From assembly GCF_042610495.1 (NCBI RefSeq), contig NZ_JBHGAP010000001.1, positions 496,001-560,000 on the forward strand: DNA of 64,000 bases. Reading direction: 5' to 3'. The notes beneath the pieces were generated by a model that saw only the letters and a list, made by a program, of their open reading frames with translations, had not been told where the DNA came from and did not search any database. Shown piece after piece: positions 25,545 to 34,145 of the stretch. Source of the stretch: RU20A sp042610495. GTDB taxonomy: Bacteria > Pseudomonadota > Alphaproteobacteria > Rhizobiales > Rhizobiaceae. Within the stretch, counting starts at the first letter, position 1. Each line of letters opens with the position of its first letter. The position numbers and the translations under genes are program-made.

Positions 25545-26825
25545 ATGCGGCGGGCCTTGGGGTTTGATTTTGGCACGACGAATTCGCTGATCGCGGAAGC
25601 GACCGGCGACGAGACGCGCTCCATGGTGTTCGAAAGTGCGGCTGGCCGTGCCGATACGATGCGCACCGCGCTCTCCTATATGCGCAACGGCAATCTCGGC
25701 CTTTCCGTCGAGGCCGGGCAGGCGGCCATCCGCCAGTTCATCGACAATCCCGGCGATTGCCGCTTCCTGCAGTCCATCAAGACCTTTGCGGCAAGCCCGC
25801 TGTTCCAGGCGACGCAGATCTTCGCGCACCGTGCAAGCTTCGAAGACCTGATGGCGACCTTCGTGGACAAGCTGAAGACCTATGCCGGCCCCGAATGGCC
25901 GGAGGAGCCCGGCCGCATCGTCGTCGGCCGACCCGTCGCGTTTGCCGGGGCGACCCCGGACGAGGCGCTGGCGATCCGCCGATACGACGAGGCGCTGGCG
26001 CGCTTCGGCTTTCCCGAAATCCACTATGTCTACGAGCCGGTCGCCGCTGCCTTCTTCTTCGCTCGCAAGCTGACGCAGGATGCAACGGTTCTCGTTGCCG
26101 ATTTCGGCGGTGGCACGACGGATTATTCGCTGATCCGCTTCGAGACATCGGCCGGCCGGCTGAAGGCGACGCCGATCGGCCATTCCGGCGTCGGCGTGGC
26201 CGGTGATCATTTCGACTTCCGCATCATCGACAACATCGTCTCGCCCGCCATTGGCAAAGGTGGCACCTTCCGAAGCTTCGACAAGCGGCTGGAAATTCCG
26301 AGTGGTTACTACGCAAACTTTGGACGCTGGAACCAGCTGTCGATCTTCAAGACGACGCGCGAGTTCCAGGAGCTGAAGGGCCTCGTGCGCGCCGCCGACG
26401 AGCCGGAAAAGCTCGAGCTCTTCATCGATCTCGTCGATCATGACGAAGGCTTCCCGCTTTACCAGGCGGTGTCGAAGCTGAAGATGGCGCTCTCTTCGGA
26501 AGAAGAGGCGACCTTCGATTTCGCGCCGCTCGGTCCCGCCGGTCGCGTCAGCGTCAGGCGTGCCGATTTCGAGGGCTGGATCGCGCCGGAACTCGCCCGG
26601 ATCGAAGAGGCGCTGGACGACGTGCTGACGAAAACGAACACGCCGGCCGGTGCCATCGATAAGGTCTTCCTCACGGGCGGCACCTCCTTCGTCCCGGCCG
26701 TGCGCCGCCTTTTCGAAAACCGTTTCGAAACGTCGCGAATCGAAAGCGGCGGCGAGCTGCTCTCGATTGCCCACGGCCTCGCGCTCATCGGCCAGCGCGA
26801 CGACATCACGGAATGGACGGCGTAA
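25545..26825 (+). CDS. Hsp70 family protein, YegD-like
   Basis: A 426-residue protein of the actin-like ATPase superfamily resembling the N-terminal ATPase half of DnaK and E. coli YegD. Phosphate-1 loop GFDFGTTNS (6-14), phosphate-2 loop VADFGGGTTDYSLIRF (around 183-198), and adenosine motif VFLTGGTSFVPAVRRLF near the C-terminus. It lacks the DnaK substrate-binding domain and lid, as is normal for this subfamily, so a client-binding chaperone cycle is not assured. Its start has AGGAGGG. It stands alone, with no dnaJ or grpE near. Confidence 0.92.
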   Translation: MRRALGFDFGTTNSLIAEATGDETRSMVFESAAGRADTMRTALSYMRNGNLGLSVEAGQAAIRQFIDNPGDCRFLQSIKTFAASPLFQATQIFAHRASFEDLMATFVDKLKTYAGPEWPEEPGRIVVGRPVAFAGATPDEALAIRRYDEALARFGFPEIHYVYEPVAAAFFFARKLTQDATVLVADFGGGTTDYSLIRFETSAGRLKATPIGHSGVGVAGDHFDFRIIDNIVSPAIGKGGTFRSFDKRLEIPSGYYANFGRWNQLSIFKTTREFQELKGLVRAADEPEKLELFIDLVDHDEGFPLYQAVSKLKMALSSEEEATFDFAPLGPAGRVSVRRADFEGWIAPELARIEEALDDVLTKTNTPAGAIDKVFLTGGTSFVPAVRRLFENRFETSRIESGGELLSIAHGLALIGQRDDITEWTA

Positions 26826-26981
26826 GGCATCGCTGCGGCAAATGGGGCGTGGCGAAAACGCTGAAAGTGCAGGCCTATCGCGCCGGGGTCATTCCGTTTT
26901 CATTCTTTCTGCGGTAAAGGAAGGCAAAAGCGGGGCGCCGACCGGTGCGCACGCTGATGACCAATTCGGAGCAGGTGAGAC

Positions 26982-27287
26982 ATGTCCGCCAAGATCTATC
27001 GTCCGGCCAAGACCGCCATGCAGTCGGGCAAGGCCAAGACGCATCTGTGGGTACTGGAATTCGACCAGGAAAAGCCGCGCACCATCGATCCCATCATGGG
27101 CTATACGAGCTCGCGCGACACGCGCCAGCAGGTGAAGCTGACTTTCGAGACCGCCGAACAGGCGATCGCCTATGCCGAGAAGAACGGCATCGAATACCGC
27201 GTCATCGCGCCGAAGGAAGCCACCCGCAAGGCCGTCTCCTACACCGACAACTTCCGCTTCAATCGCCTCCAGCCCTGGACGCACTGA
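26982..27287 (+). CDS. NADH dehydrogenase subunit, NDUFS4-like (ETC complex I subunit)
   Basis: A 101-residue homologue of the mitochondrial 18-kDa complex I accessory subunit NDUFS4, found in alphaproteobacteria. It starts SAKIYRPAKTAMQSGKAKTHLWVLEF, a family hallmark, then MGYTSSRDTRQQVKLTFETAEQAIAYAEKNGIEY and a C-terminal KAVSYTDNFRFNRLQPWTH. It probably binds the peripheral arm of NADH:quinone oxidoreductase on the cytoplasmic face. The nuo operon is not in the window; the subunit gene stands alone before tRNA-Arg, which is usual for this family. Confidence 0.95.
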   Translation: MSAKIYRPAKTAMQSGKAKTHLWVLEFDQEKPRTIDPIMGYTSSRDTRQQVKLTFETAEQAIAYAEKNGIEYRVIAPKEATRKAVSYTDNFRFNRLQPWTH

Positions 27288-27361
27288 CGCACCCACGACC
27301 GCTGCGGCGATGATTCTGGCCTTCGGCGCCGTCACCCACAGACGCGCCGAATGCCCCGACC

Positions 27362-27438
27362 GGCCCCTTAGCTCAACTGGATAGAGCAGCTGCCTTCTAA
27401 GCAGCAGGTCGCAGGTTCGAGTCCTGCAGGGGTCGCCA
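27362..27438 (+). tRNA. tRNA-Arg (anticodon TCT)
   Basis: A 77-nt gene with CCA. The acceptor GGCCCCT/AGGGGTC pairs with one G-U, the anticodon stem GCTGC/GCAGC encloses CTTCTAA (anticodon TCT), and the T-arm has GTTCGAGTC. It reads AGA codons. No clear promoter is seen upstream. Confidence 0.98.
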
Positions 27439-27514
27439 AAACAATGCCTGACCGGCATCGAGAATGAAGGCTTGAACGGGATGAGAGCCGATTGACCCCG
27501 GAGTGCCGCGCGCC

Positions 27515-28264
27515 GTGTCCATTGCCGATATTTCCATCCTCACGGCCCTGATTGCCGGCGCGCTCTCCTTCCTGTCGCCCTGTGTGCTCCCGCTGGTGCC
27601 GCCCTATCTCTGCTATATGGCAGGCGTGTCCATCGAGGATTTCCGGGCCGAGGGCGCGGCAGCGGCCGGGGCGCCGCGGCGTCGGGCGGTTTTCGTCTCA
27701 GCGCTCGCCTTCACGCTCGGCTTTTCCACGGTTTTTGTGGCGCTCGGGGCAGGGGCATCGACGATCGGCATGGTGCTGCGACAGAACATCGACCTGCTGG
27801 CGCAGATCGGCGGCGTCATCATCATCCTCATGGGGCTGAATTTCCTCGGCGTGATCCGCATCCCGTTTCTGTCACGCGAGGCGCGCTTTCAAGGCGGGGG
27901 CAAGCCGGCGACGTTGACGGGAGCCTATGTCATGGGCCTTGCCTTCGCCTTCGGCTGGACGCCCTGCATCGGTCCGGTGCTCGGGGCCATCCTCGGCGTG
28001 GCGGCGTCCCGCGAGACGGTTGGCGATGGCGCGATGCTGCTGGCCGTCTATTCGCTCGGTCTTGCCGTGCCCTTCTGGATCGCGGCCGGCTTTTCGGGCG
28101 CCTTCATGCGGTTTCTCGCCCGCTTCCGCCGGCATCTGGGGCTTGTGGAAAAGGCCATGGGCCTGCTGCTCGTGCTCACGGGCCTTGCCTTCCTCTTCGG
28201 CCTCGTCAGCCGCGTCGCCATCTGGTTTCAGCAGACCTTCCCGATCCTGATGCAGATTGGCTGA
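27515..28264 (+). CDS. ccdA: Cytochrome c biogenesis protein CcdA
   Basis: A 249-residue, six-helix membrane protein that passes electrons from cytoplasmic thioredoxin to periplasmic thiol reductants for cytochrome c maturation. The redox cysteines are C23 (LSPCVLPLVPP) and C151 (WTPCIGP), in the mirrored helices typical of the family. I choose GTG 27515 (SIADISILTALIAG...) by similarity of the N-terminus to rhizobial CcdA; an in-frame GTG at 27503 is possible, and neither has an ideal RBS. No ccm genes are adjacent. Confidence 0.93.
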   Translation: MSIADISILTALIAGALSFLSPCVLPLVPPYLCYMAGVSIEDFRAEGAAAAGAPRRRAVFVSALAFTLGFSTVFVALGAGASTIGMVLRQNIDLLAQIGGVIIILMGLNFLGVIRIPFLSREARFQGGGKPATLTGAYVMGLAFAFGWTPCIGPVLGAILGVAASRETVGDGAMLLAVYSLGLAVPFWIAAGFSGAFMRFLARFRRHLGLVEKAMGLLLVLTGLAFLFGLVSRVAIWFQQTFPILMQIG

Positions 28265-28351
28265 TCGCGGGGTTCACAGAGCCGGCTCCCGTGACTATCA
28301 GGACGTGCGGCAGCATCTTCCGTCTGCCGCCGCAACGGGAGAGCCGGTCAC

Positions 28352-29323
28352 ATGGCAGATATTCTGGGCCTCGTCCTGCCCTTCTTCGGTCTGATCCTGC
28401 TCGGCTGGGTCGCGGGAAAGCGCGTGAAGCAGCCGGCCGAGGCCATGGGCTGGCTGAACATCTTCATCATCTACCTCGCGCTTCCCGCCCTGTTCTTCAA
28501 GCTGGTTGCACGCACGCCGTTTGACGAACTGACCCGCTTCGACTTCATCCTCTCGACGCTTGCCGTCACCTATACGATCTTCGCCATCGCCTTCCTGTTG
28601 GGGCGTGTGTTGCGTCGCGCTTCGGTCGCCGAGGCAACGATGCAGGGGCTTGCCGCCGCCTATGGCAATATCGGCTATATGGGGCCGGGGCTGGCGCTTC
28701 TGGCCTTCGGCGAAAAGGCTGCCGTGCCGGTGGCGCTGATCGTCTGCTTCGAAAACGCGCTGCATTTCGCGGTGGCGCCGACGGCCATGGCGATTGCGGC
28801 GCGAGGCTCGGGCAAGCCCGGTGGCGGCCTGGCGCTTGTCGGCACGATCGCCAAACGCATCGCCTTTCACCCCTTCATCCTCGCCATGGTGGCCGGCTTT
28901 GCCTTTGCCGGCTTCGGGGTCAAGGTGCCGGAAGCCGCGCAGCGGCTCGTCGATTATCTCGCGCAGGCGGCCGCGCCCTGCGCGCTGTTTGCCATGGGGG
29001 TCACGCTGGCGCTCCGGCCGTTGAAGCGCGTTCCGGCCGAAATCGGCTATATCGTGCCCCTGAAGCTGATCGTCCATCCGGCCCTGATGTACTTAGGTCT
29101 CAGCCTCGTCGGTGGCTTCGATCCGGTCTGGGTCTGGTCGGCCGTGCTGCTTGCCAGCCTGCCGACGGCCACCAATGTCTTTGTCATCGGCCAGCAATAC
29201 GGCGTCTGGCCGGAACGTGCCTCGGCGACCGTGCTTTTGACCACTGCCTGCTCCGTCGTCACGATCACCGGGCTTCTCGTGCTGATCCGCTCAGGCGCGC
29301 TTGCGGCCGATCTTTTCCCATAA
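28352..29323 (+). CDS. AEC (auxin efflux carrier) family transporter
   Basis: A 323-residue, ten-helix membrane carrier of the AEC/MdcF family. Typical features are the N-terminal VLPFFGLILLGWVAGK, the LNIFIIYLALPALFFK helix, GNIGYMGPGLALLAFG in the middle and the C-terminal LLASLPTATNVFVIGQQYG block. Relatives carry malonate, other dicarboxylates or auxin-like weak acids; the substrate here is unknown. Its 3' end overlaps the converging UbiH-family gene by 33 bp inside both coding regions. Confidence 0.92.
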   Translation: MADILGLVLPFFGLILLGWVAGKRVKQPAEAMGWLNIFIIYLALPALFFKLVARTPFDELTRFDFILSTLAVTYTIFAIAFLLGRVLRRASVAEATMQGLAAAYGNIGYMGPGLALLAFGEKAAVPVALIVCFENALHFAVAPTAMAIAARGSGKPGGGLALVGTIAKRIAFHPFILAMVAGFAFAGFGVKVPEAAQRLVDYLAQAAAPCALFAMGVTLALRPLKRVPAEIGYIVPLKLIVHPALMYLGLSLVGGFDPVWVWSAVLLASLPTATNVFVIGQQYGVWPERASATVLLTTACSVVTITGLLVLIRSGALAADLFP

Positions 29324-30517
29324 CATCTGGCCTGCAGCCTTCAGCGCGCTGCCGGGCTCGATGCCCTCGCGCATCACCGCGCCGCGCAGCGGGCCGGCGA
29401 CGGAAAGAAGGTGGAGACCGGCCGCGCGCAGCATCTGCACCGGCAGGAAATCAGACAGAAGCGAGCGGTTCAAGAGATCGACGCTCGCCGTCCGGCTGGC
29501 GACGTCGAGCCGGCGGCGGCGGTCGTAACGTGCGGCAAGCCCGGACTGGCCGATGCCGCCGTCGCGAATGAGATCGGCAAGGACGGAGACGTCGCGCAGG
29601 CTGAGGTTCAGCCCCTGCGCGCCGATCGGCGGAAAGGCGTGGCCGGCCTCGCCGATCAGCACCGTGCGCCCCGCGCCGAAACGCTGCGCACGCATGCCGG
29701 AGAGGTCGAAACGCTGCACGCCGGGCTCCACCGTCACGGTGCCGAGCATGGACTGCATCCGCTCCTCGACCGCCCGCGACAGGGCGTCCGGCTGAAGCGC
29801 CGCGCGGGCCTCCGCATCCGCCGGCTGCTGCACCCAGACGAGGCTCGACCGGTTGCCGGGCAGGGGCACCTGCGTGAACGGGCCGGCCTCGGTGTGAAAT
29901 TCGTTGGAGATCGATTCGTGCGGCAGATGGTGCGCGAAGTTCACGACCAGCGCCGTCTGCGGATAGGCCCAGCGCTTCACCTCGATCCCGGCCGCCGCGC
30001 GCGCCACGGACTTGCGTCCATCGGCGGCGACAACGAGGCGCGCCGACACCGTCGTGCCGTCGTCGAGCGTCAGGCGCACGCCCTTGTCGTCCTCGACCGT
30101 CGATTCCAGCATTGCCTCGATGCGCGTGATCGCCGGCTGCGCCGCGACGGCTTCGGTGAGCACGGCATGAAGATGGGCGTTCGGAATATTGTAGCCGAAG
30201 GCGGGAAGTCCGACATCAATGGACCGGAAGGTGACGGTCGGGGCTCGCAACAGACGCCGCGTGCCGTCGATGATTCGGATGGCGGCGAGTTGCGCGCTTT
30301 TCGGCGCGATCTTCTCCCAAAGGCCGAGTGCTTCGAGAACGGTGATGGAGGGATCCACCAGCGCCGTCGTGCGCCCGTCGGCTTGCGGCGACCGGCCGAT
30401 CAGCGCCACGGAAAGACCCTCACGCGCCAGTGAAAGCGCACACAGCGCGCCCGCAAGACCCGCGCCGACAACGGCCACGTCATGGCTGTCGAATTCGGGT
30501 AAGGATGTCTCGCTCAT
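29291..30517 (-). CDS. UbiH/UbiF/VisC-type FAD-dependent monooxygenase
   Basis: A 408-residue flavoprotein hydroxylase. The FAD motif VVGAGLAGALC is at 17-26, the NAD(P)H/FAD motif (LVVAADGRKSVAR) around 190-202, and the second FAD motif GEAGHAFPPIGAQGLNLSLRDV around 290-311. The UbiH/UbiF family hydroxylates the ubiquinone ring, and a quinone-biosynthesis role is likely but the ring position cannot be assigned. ATG 30517 begins SETSLPEFDSHDVAVVGAG; a much longer open frame upstream is antisense to pcs. It is divergent from pcs across 249 bp with nothing else recognised. Confidence 0.92.
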   Translation of the reverse strand: MSETSLPEFDSHDVAVVGAGLAGALCALSLAREGLSVALIGRSPQADGRTTALVDPSITVLEALGLWEKIAPKSAQLAAIRIIDGTRRLLRAPTVTFRSIDVGLPAFGYNIPNAHLHAVLTEAVAAQPAITRIEAMLESTVEDDKGVRLTLDDGTTVSARLVVAADGRKSVARAAAGIEVKRWAYPQTALVVNFAHHLPHESISNEFHTEAGPFTQVPLPGNRSSLVWVQQPADAEARAALQPDALSRAVEERMQSMLGTVTVEPGVQRFDLSGMRAQRFGAGRTVLIGEAGHAFPPIGAQGLNLSLRDVSVLADLIRDGGIGQSGLAARYDRRRRLDVASRTASVDLLNRSLLSDFLPVQMLRAAGLHLLSVAGPLRGAVMREGIEPGSALKAAGQMLWEKIGRKRA

Positions 30518-30766
30518 GCTCGTGCTCCGCAATTCTCTGGTCGACATTCTATGTAGCGCCGACGAGCCGGCGCGCAAATGGGATGAATCGGCGCAGGCGC
30601 GAAGGACCATCCGTAAGCGGTCATCCACAGCATGCCAGCATTTCCACTGGCAGTGACGCGCAAAGGATGCATAGTGCGGCGTTAGACCGCGATGATGACG
30701 GACGCGCGGCTGTCCGCGGACCGGCCAGCCGACGGGGAAACTTGAGAAACGGGACCTCCGCCACCA

Positions 30767-31495
30767 ATGAAATTCTTCAACTACAAGCGCGTGCCCTATG
30801 CGGAAATCCGGGCGTTTTCCGTCCATATCCTGACGGCATCCGGCTCCTTTCTGGCCTTTCTCGGTGTCGTGGCAGCGGCCGAACACCGCTTTGTCGATAT
30901 GTTCTGGTGGCTGGGCCTTGCGCTTCTCGTCGATGGAATCGATGGCCCGATTGCCCGGAAGGTGCGCGTCAAGGAAGTCCTGCCCAACTGGTCCGGCGAT
31001 ACGCTGGACAATGTCATCGACTACGTCACCTATGTGCTTCTGCCGGCCTTTGCGCTCTACCAGAGCGGCATGATCGGCGAGCCCTGGTCGTTCTTTGCCG
31101 CCGGCGCCATCGTCATGTCGAGCGCCATCTATTACGCCGACATGGGCATGAAGACGGATGAGTATTTCTTCTCGGGCTTCCCCGTGGTGTGGAACATGGT
31201 GATCTTCACGCTCTTCGTGGTGAAGGCGAGCGAAGTGGCTGCCTCCATCGTCGTCTTCGTGTCGGTCATCCTCACCTTCCTGCCCATCAATTTCCTTCAC
31301 CCCGTGCGTGTCAGGCGCCTTCGCCCGCTCAACATGGCGGTCTTCCTGCTCTGGGCGGTCTTGGGCGGCTATGCGCTGCTCGCCCATTTCGACAGCCCGG
31401 CCTGGGTTGTCTGGGGCGTGGTGGCGACGGGCCTCTATCTTTACGTAATCGGTTTCGTGTTGCAGATTTTCCCGACGCTGGGCCGCGGCGCCTGA
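30767..31495 (+). CDS. pcs: Phosphatidylcholine synthase
   Basis: A 242-residue membrane CDP-alcohol phosphatidyltransferase that condenses CDP-diacylglycerol with choline to make phosphatidylcholine in one step, a lipid pathway of rhizobia and other host-associated bacteria. The catalytic motif is D59-G60-xx-A63-R64-x12-G77-xxx-D81-xxx-D85, with the longer 12-residue gap that is typical of Pcs rather than of the x8 found in other family members. About eight hydrophobic helices follow. Length equals characterised rhizobial Pcs. No Pho box is seen upstream. Confidence 0.96.
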   Translation: MKFFNYKRVPYAEIRAFSVHILTASGSFLAFLGVVAAAEHRFVDMFWWLGLALLVDGIDGPIARKVRVKEVLPNWSGDTLDNVIDYVTYVLLPAFALYQSGMIGEPWSFFAAGAIVMSSAIYYADMGMKTDEYFFSGFPVVWNMVIFTLFVVKASEVAASIVVFVSVILTFLPINFLHPVRVRRLRPLNMAVFLLWAVLGGYALLAHFDSPAWVVWGVVATGLYLYVIGFVLQIFPTLGRGA

Positions 31496-31556
31496 GGCGT
31501 TGATCGACCATATCGGAGCGTCCGGACGGACCCGCGGCGCTCCCGAAGGAGGGACC

Positions 31557-32531
31557 ATGGCACAGGCAATCGTCATTCGTGAACTCGGTGGCCCCGAGGT
31601 CCTGAAATATGAAGGCGTGAGCCTCGATCCACCGGGGCCAGGCGAAGTGCAGATCCGCCAGGTGGCGATCGGTCTCAATTTCATCGACGTCTATTTCCGC
31701 ACCGGCCTCTACAAGAGCGAGAGCCTGCCCTTCATTCCCGGCAAGGAAGGCGCGGGCATCATCACGGCTGTCGGCGACAACGTGGCCGGCTTTGCGGTGG
31801 GCGACCGCGTCGCCTATGGAACCTCGGACGGCGCCTATGCCAGCGAGCGCAACATCGACGCGCACCAGCTTCTCAAGGTGCCGGACGAGATCCCGCTCGA
31901 AACCGCAGCCGCCATGATGCTGAAGGGCATGACGGCGCAGTATCTCCTTAATCAGACCTACGAGGTCGGGCCGGGAACGACGATCCTCTTCCATGCCGCT
32001 GCCGGCGGCGTCGGGCTCATTGCCGGCCAGTGGGCCAAGGCTCTCGGCGCCACCGTCATCGGCACGGCCGGTTCGCAGGCGAAGATCGATCTGGCGCTGG
32101 CCCACGGCTACGACCACGTGATCAATTACAACAGCGAGAATTTCGTCAGCCGCGTCAAGCAATTGACAGGCGGAAAGGGCGTCGATGTCGCCTATGACAG
32201 CGTCGGCCGCGACACGTTCCCGGCAACGCTCGACTGCATCAGGCCACGCGGGCTGTGGGTCTCCTTCGGCAATGCCTCCGGCCCGGTGGAGAATTTCGGC
32301 ATCGGCATTCTCGCCCAGAAGGGCTCGCTGTTTGCCACCCGTCCGACGCTCTACAGCTACGTGTCCACGCGCGCCACGCTGGAGGCATGTGCAAATTCGC
32401 TCTTTGATATTGTGCGCAGCAACAAAGTGCGTATCAATATCAACCAGACCTATCCGCTTTCGGACGCAGGCCGTGCGCAGGCGGATCTGGAATCAAGAAA
32501 AACGAGTGGAACAACCCTGCTGATCCCCTGA
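31557..32531 (+). CDS. qor: NADPH:quinone oxidoreductase, zeta-crystallin type
   Basis: A 324-residue zinc-free medium-chain dehydrogenase/reductase. Motifs: GLNFIDVYFRTGLYK, the EGAGIITAVGDNV block, MMLKGMTAQYLL, and the NADPH-binding AAAGGVGLIAGQWAKALGA (around 152-170). It reduces quinones by one electron. ATG 31557 has a strong GAAGGAGGG. It follows pcs by 61 bp and precedes the ABC ATPase gene by 51 bp on the same strand. Confidence 0.95.
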   Translation: MAQAIVIRELGGPEVLKYEGVSLDPPGPGEVQIRQVAIGLNFIDVYFRTGLYKSESLPFIPGKEGAGIITAVGDNVAGFAVGDRVAYGTSDGAYASERNIDAHQLLKVPDEIPLETAAAMMLKGMTAQYLLNQTYEVGPGTTILFHAAAGGVGLIAGQWAKALGATVIGTAGSQAKIDLALAHGYDHVINYNSENFVSRVKQLTGGKGVDVAYDSVGRDTFPATLDCIRPRGLWVSFGNASGPVENFGIGILAQKGSLFATRPTLYSYVSTRATLEACANSLFDIVRSNKVRININQTYPLSDAGRAQADLESRKTSGTTLLIP

Positions 32532-32582
32532 TAGACGCCCAAGGCGCGGCAGGCGGCAGGGAAAAGGGGAAAGAGAGGCATC

Positions 32583-34145
32583 GTGCCTTCAAGCGCTGAG
32601 GCTGGCGCCGGCCCTCTGCTGGCCGTCGCAAACGTCACCAAGCTGTTTGGTTCATTCGCCGCCTGCAACGGCATCAATCTCGATATCCGCCCCGGTGAAA
32701 TCCACGCCCTGCTGGGCGAAAACGGTGCGGGCAAGTCGACCCTCGTCAAGATGCTGTTCGGCGTTCTGTCGCCGACGAGCGGCGAGATCCGCTGGCAGGG
32801 CCAGCCGGTGCGGATCGCAAGTCCGGGCGCTGCGCGCAAGCTCGGCATCGGCATGGTCTTCCAGCACTTTTCCCTGTTCGAGGCGTTGACGGTCGCCGAA
32901 AACATAGCGCTGTCGCTGGACGACACCGTGCCGCTCTCCGATGTCGCGGCCCGCGCTTCCGAACTTTCCCATGCCTACGGCCTGCCGCTCGACCCCAATG
33001 CCCATGTCGCCGATCTCTCGGTCGGCGAGCGCCAGCGCATCGAGATCGTCCGCGCCCTCCTGCAGAACCCCAGGCTCATCATCCTCGACGAGCCGACTTC
33101 GGTGCTGACGCCGCAGGAGGCCGACCGTCTCTTCGAAACGCTCTTCAAGCTGCGCGCCGAGGGCCGCTCCGTCCTCTACATCAGCCACCGGCTGGAAGAG
33201 GTGCAGCGCATCTGCGATCGCGCCACCGTGCTGCGCCACGGCAAGGTGACGGGCGCCTGCGACCCCAAACAGGAAACGCCGGCCTCTCTTGCGCGCATGA
33301 TGGTGGGCGGGGAGGTGGCGCATGTCTCGGGCGCCGGCAACACCGCGCGCGGCGATGTGCTGCTCGAGGCACGCCACCTGTCGGCGGCGGCCCGCACACC
33401 CTTTGCGGTGTCGCTGAAGAACATCTGTCTCAAGGTCCGCGCCGGCGAGGTTCTGGCGATCGCCGGTGTCGCCGGCAACGGGCAGGGCGAGCTCTTCGAT
33501 GCGCTTTCGGGCGAATATCCCGTCGATATCGACGACACCGTGCAGATCCGCGGCAAGCCCGTCGGCCGCAGCGGCATCAATGCGCGCCGCCTGCTGGGCG
33601 CCGGCTTCGTGCCCGAGGAGCGCCACGGCCACGCCGCCGTCTCGGCGCTGCCGCTTTCGGACAATCTGGTGCTGGCGCGCTATCATTCGGATCGCAGGAC
33701 ATTTCTCGCAGGCCCGCTCGGGCTGGTCAGAACCGGCGCCGTGAAGGCGGCGGCGCGGCGCATCTGCGAGGCCATGGACGTGCGCAAGAGCGGTGCGGAT
33801 CCCGCCGCAGGCTCGCTGTCGGGCGGCAACCTGCAGAAGTTCATCGTCGGGCGCGAGCTTGACCGAGAACTCTCCGTCCTGATCGTCAACCAGCCGACCT
33901 GGGGTGTCGATGCGGGGGCGGCAAGCCGCATCCGCCAGGCGCTGGTCGATCTTGCGAAATCCGGCTCGGCGGTCCTCGTCATCAGCCAGGATCTGGACGA
34001 GATCTTCGAGGTCGCGACCGAAATTGCTGTCATCAACGAAGGCCGCCTGTCCGATTCCTATCCGGCACAGGAGCTGTCGCGCGAGAAGATCGGCCTGCTG
34101 ATGGGCGGCCTCTACGGCAAGACGGAGAGCGCCCATGCGCATTGA
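32583..34145 (+). CDS. ABC importer ATPase, BMP (nucleoside-like) system
   Basis: A 520-residue double ABC ATPase. The first cassette has Walker A GENGAGKST (45-53), signature LSVGERQRIEI and Walker B LIILDEPTSVL. The second has a degenerate Walker A (AGVAGNGQGELFD), signature LSGGNLQKFIVG and a modified Walker B (SVLIVNQPTWGVD), as usual for the second half in sugar/nucleoside importers. GTG 32583 starts it after AGAGG. The stop overlaps the first permease gene by 11 bp. With the two permeases and the BMP binding protein it forms a YufNOPQ-type importer, in characterised members for purine nucleosides; the ligand here is inferred. Confidence 0.93.
   Translation: MPSSAEAGAGPLLAVANVTKLFGSFAACNGINLDIRPGEIHALLGENGAGKSTLVKMLFGVLSPTSGEIRWQGQPVRIASPGAARKLGIGMVFQHFSLFEALTVAENIALSLDDTVPLSDVAARASELSHAYGLPLDPNAHVADLSVGERQRIEIVRALLQNPRLIILDEPTSVLTPQEADRLFETLFKLRAEGRSVLYISHRLEEVQRICDRATVLRHGKVTGACDPKQETPASLARMMVGGEVAHVSGAGNTARGDVLLEARHLSAAARTPFAVSLKNICLKVRAGEVLAIAGVAGNGQGELFDALSGEYPVDIDDTVQIRGKPVGRSGINARRLLGAGFVPEERHGHAAVSALPLSDNLVLARYHSDRRTFLAGPLGLVRTGAVKAAARRICEAMDVRKSGADPAAGSLSGGNLQKFIVGRELDRELSVLIVNQPTWGVDAGAASRIRQALVDLAKSGSAVLVISQDLDEIFEVATEIAVINEGRLSDSYPAQELSREKIGLLMGGLYGKTESAHAH

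Noticed and set aside
30518..31684. Upstream 389-codon extension of the UbiH-family frame
   Set aside because: It runs antisense through pcs and part of the qor gene; the flavoprotein fold begins just after ATG 30517.
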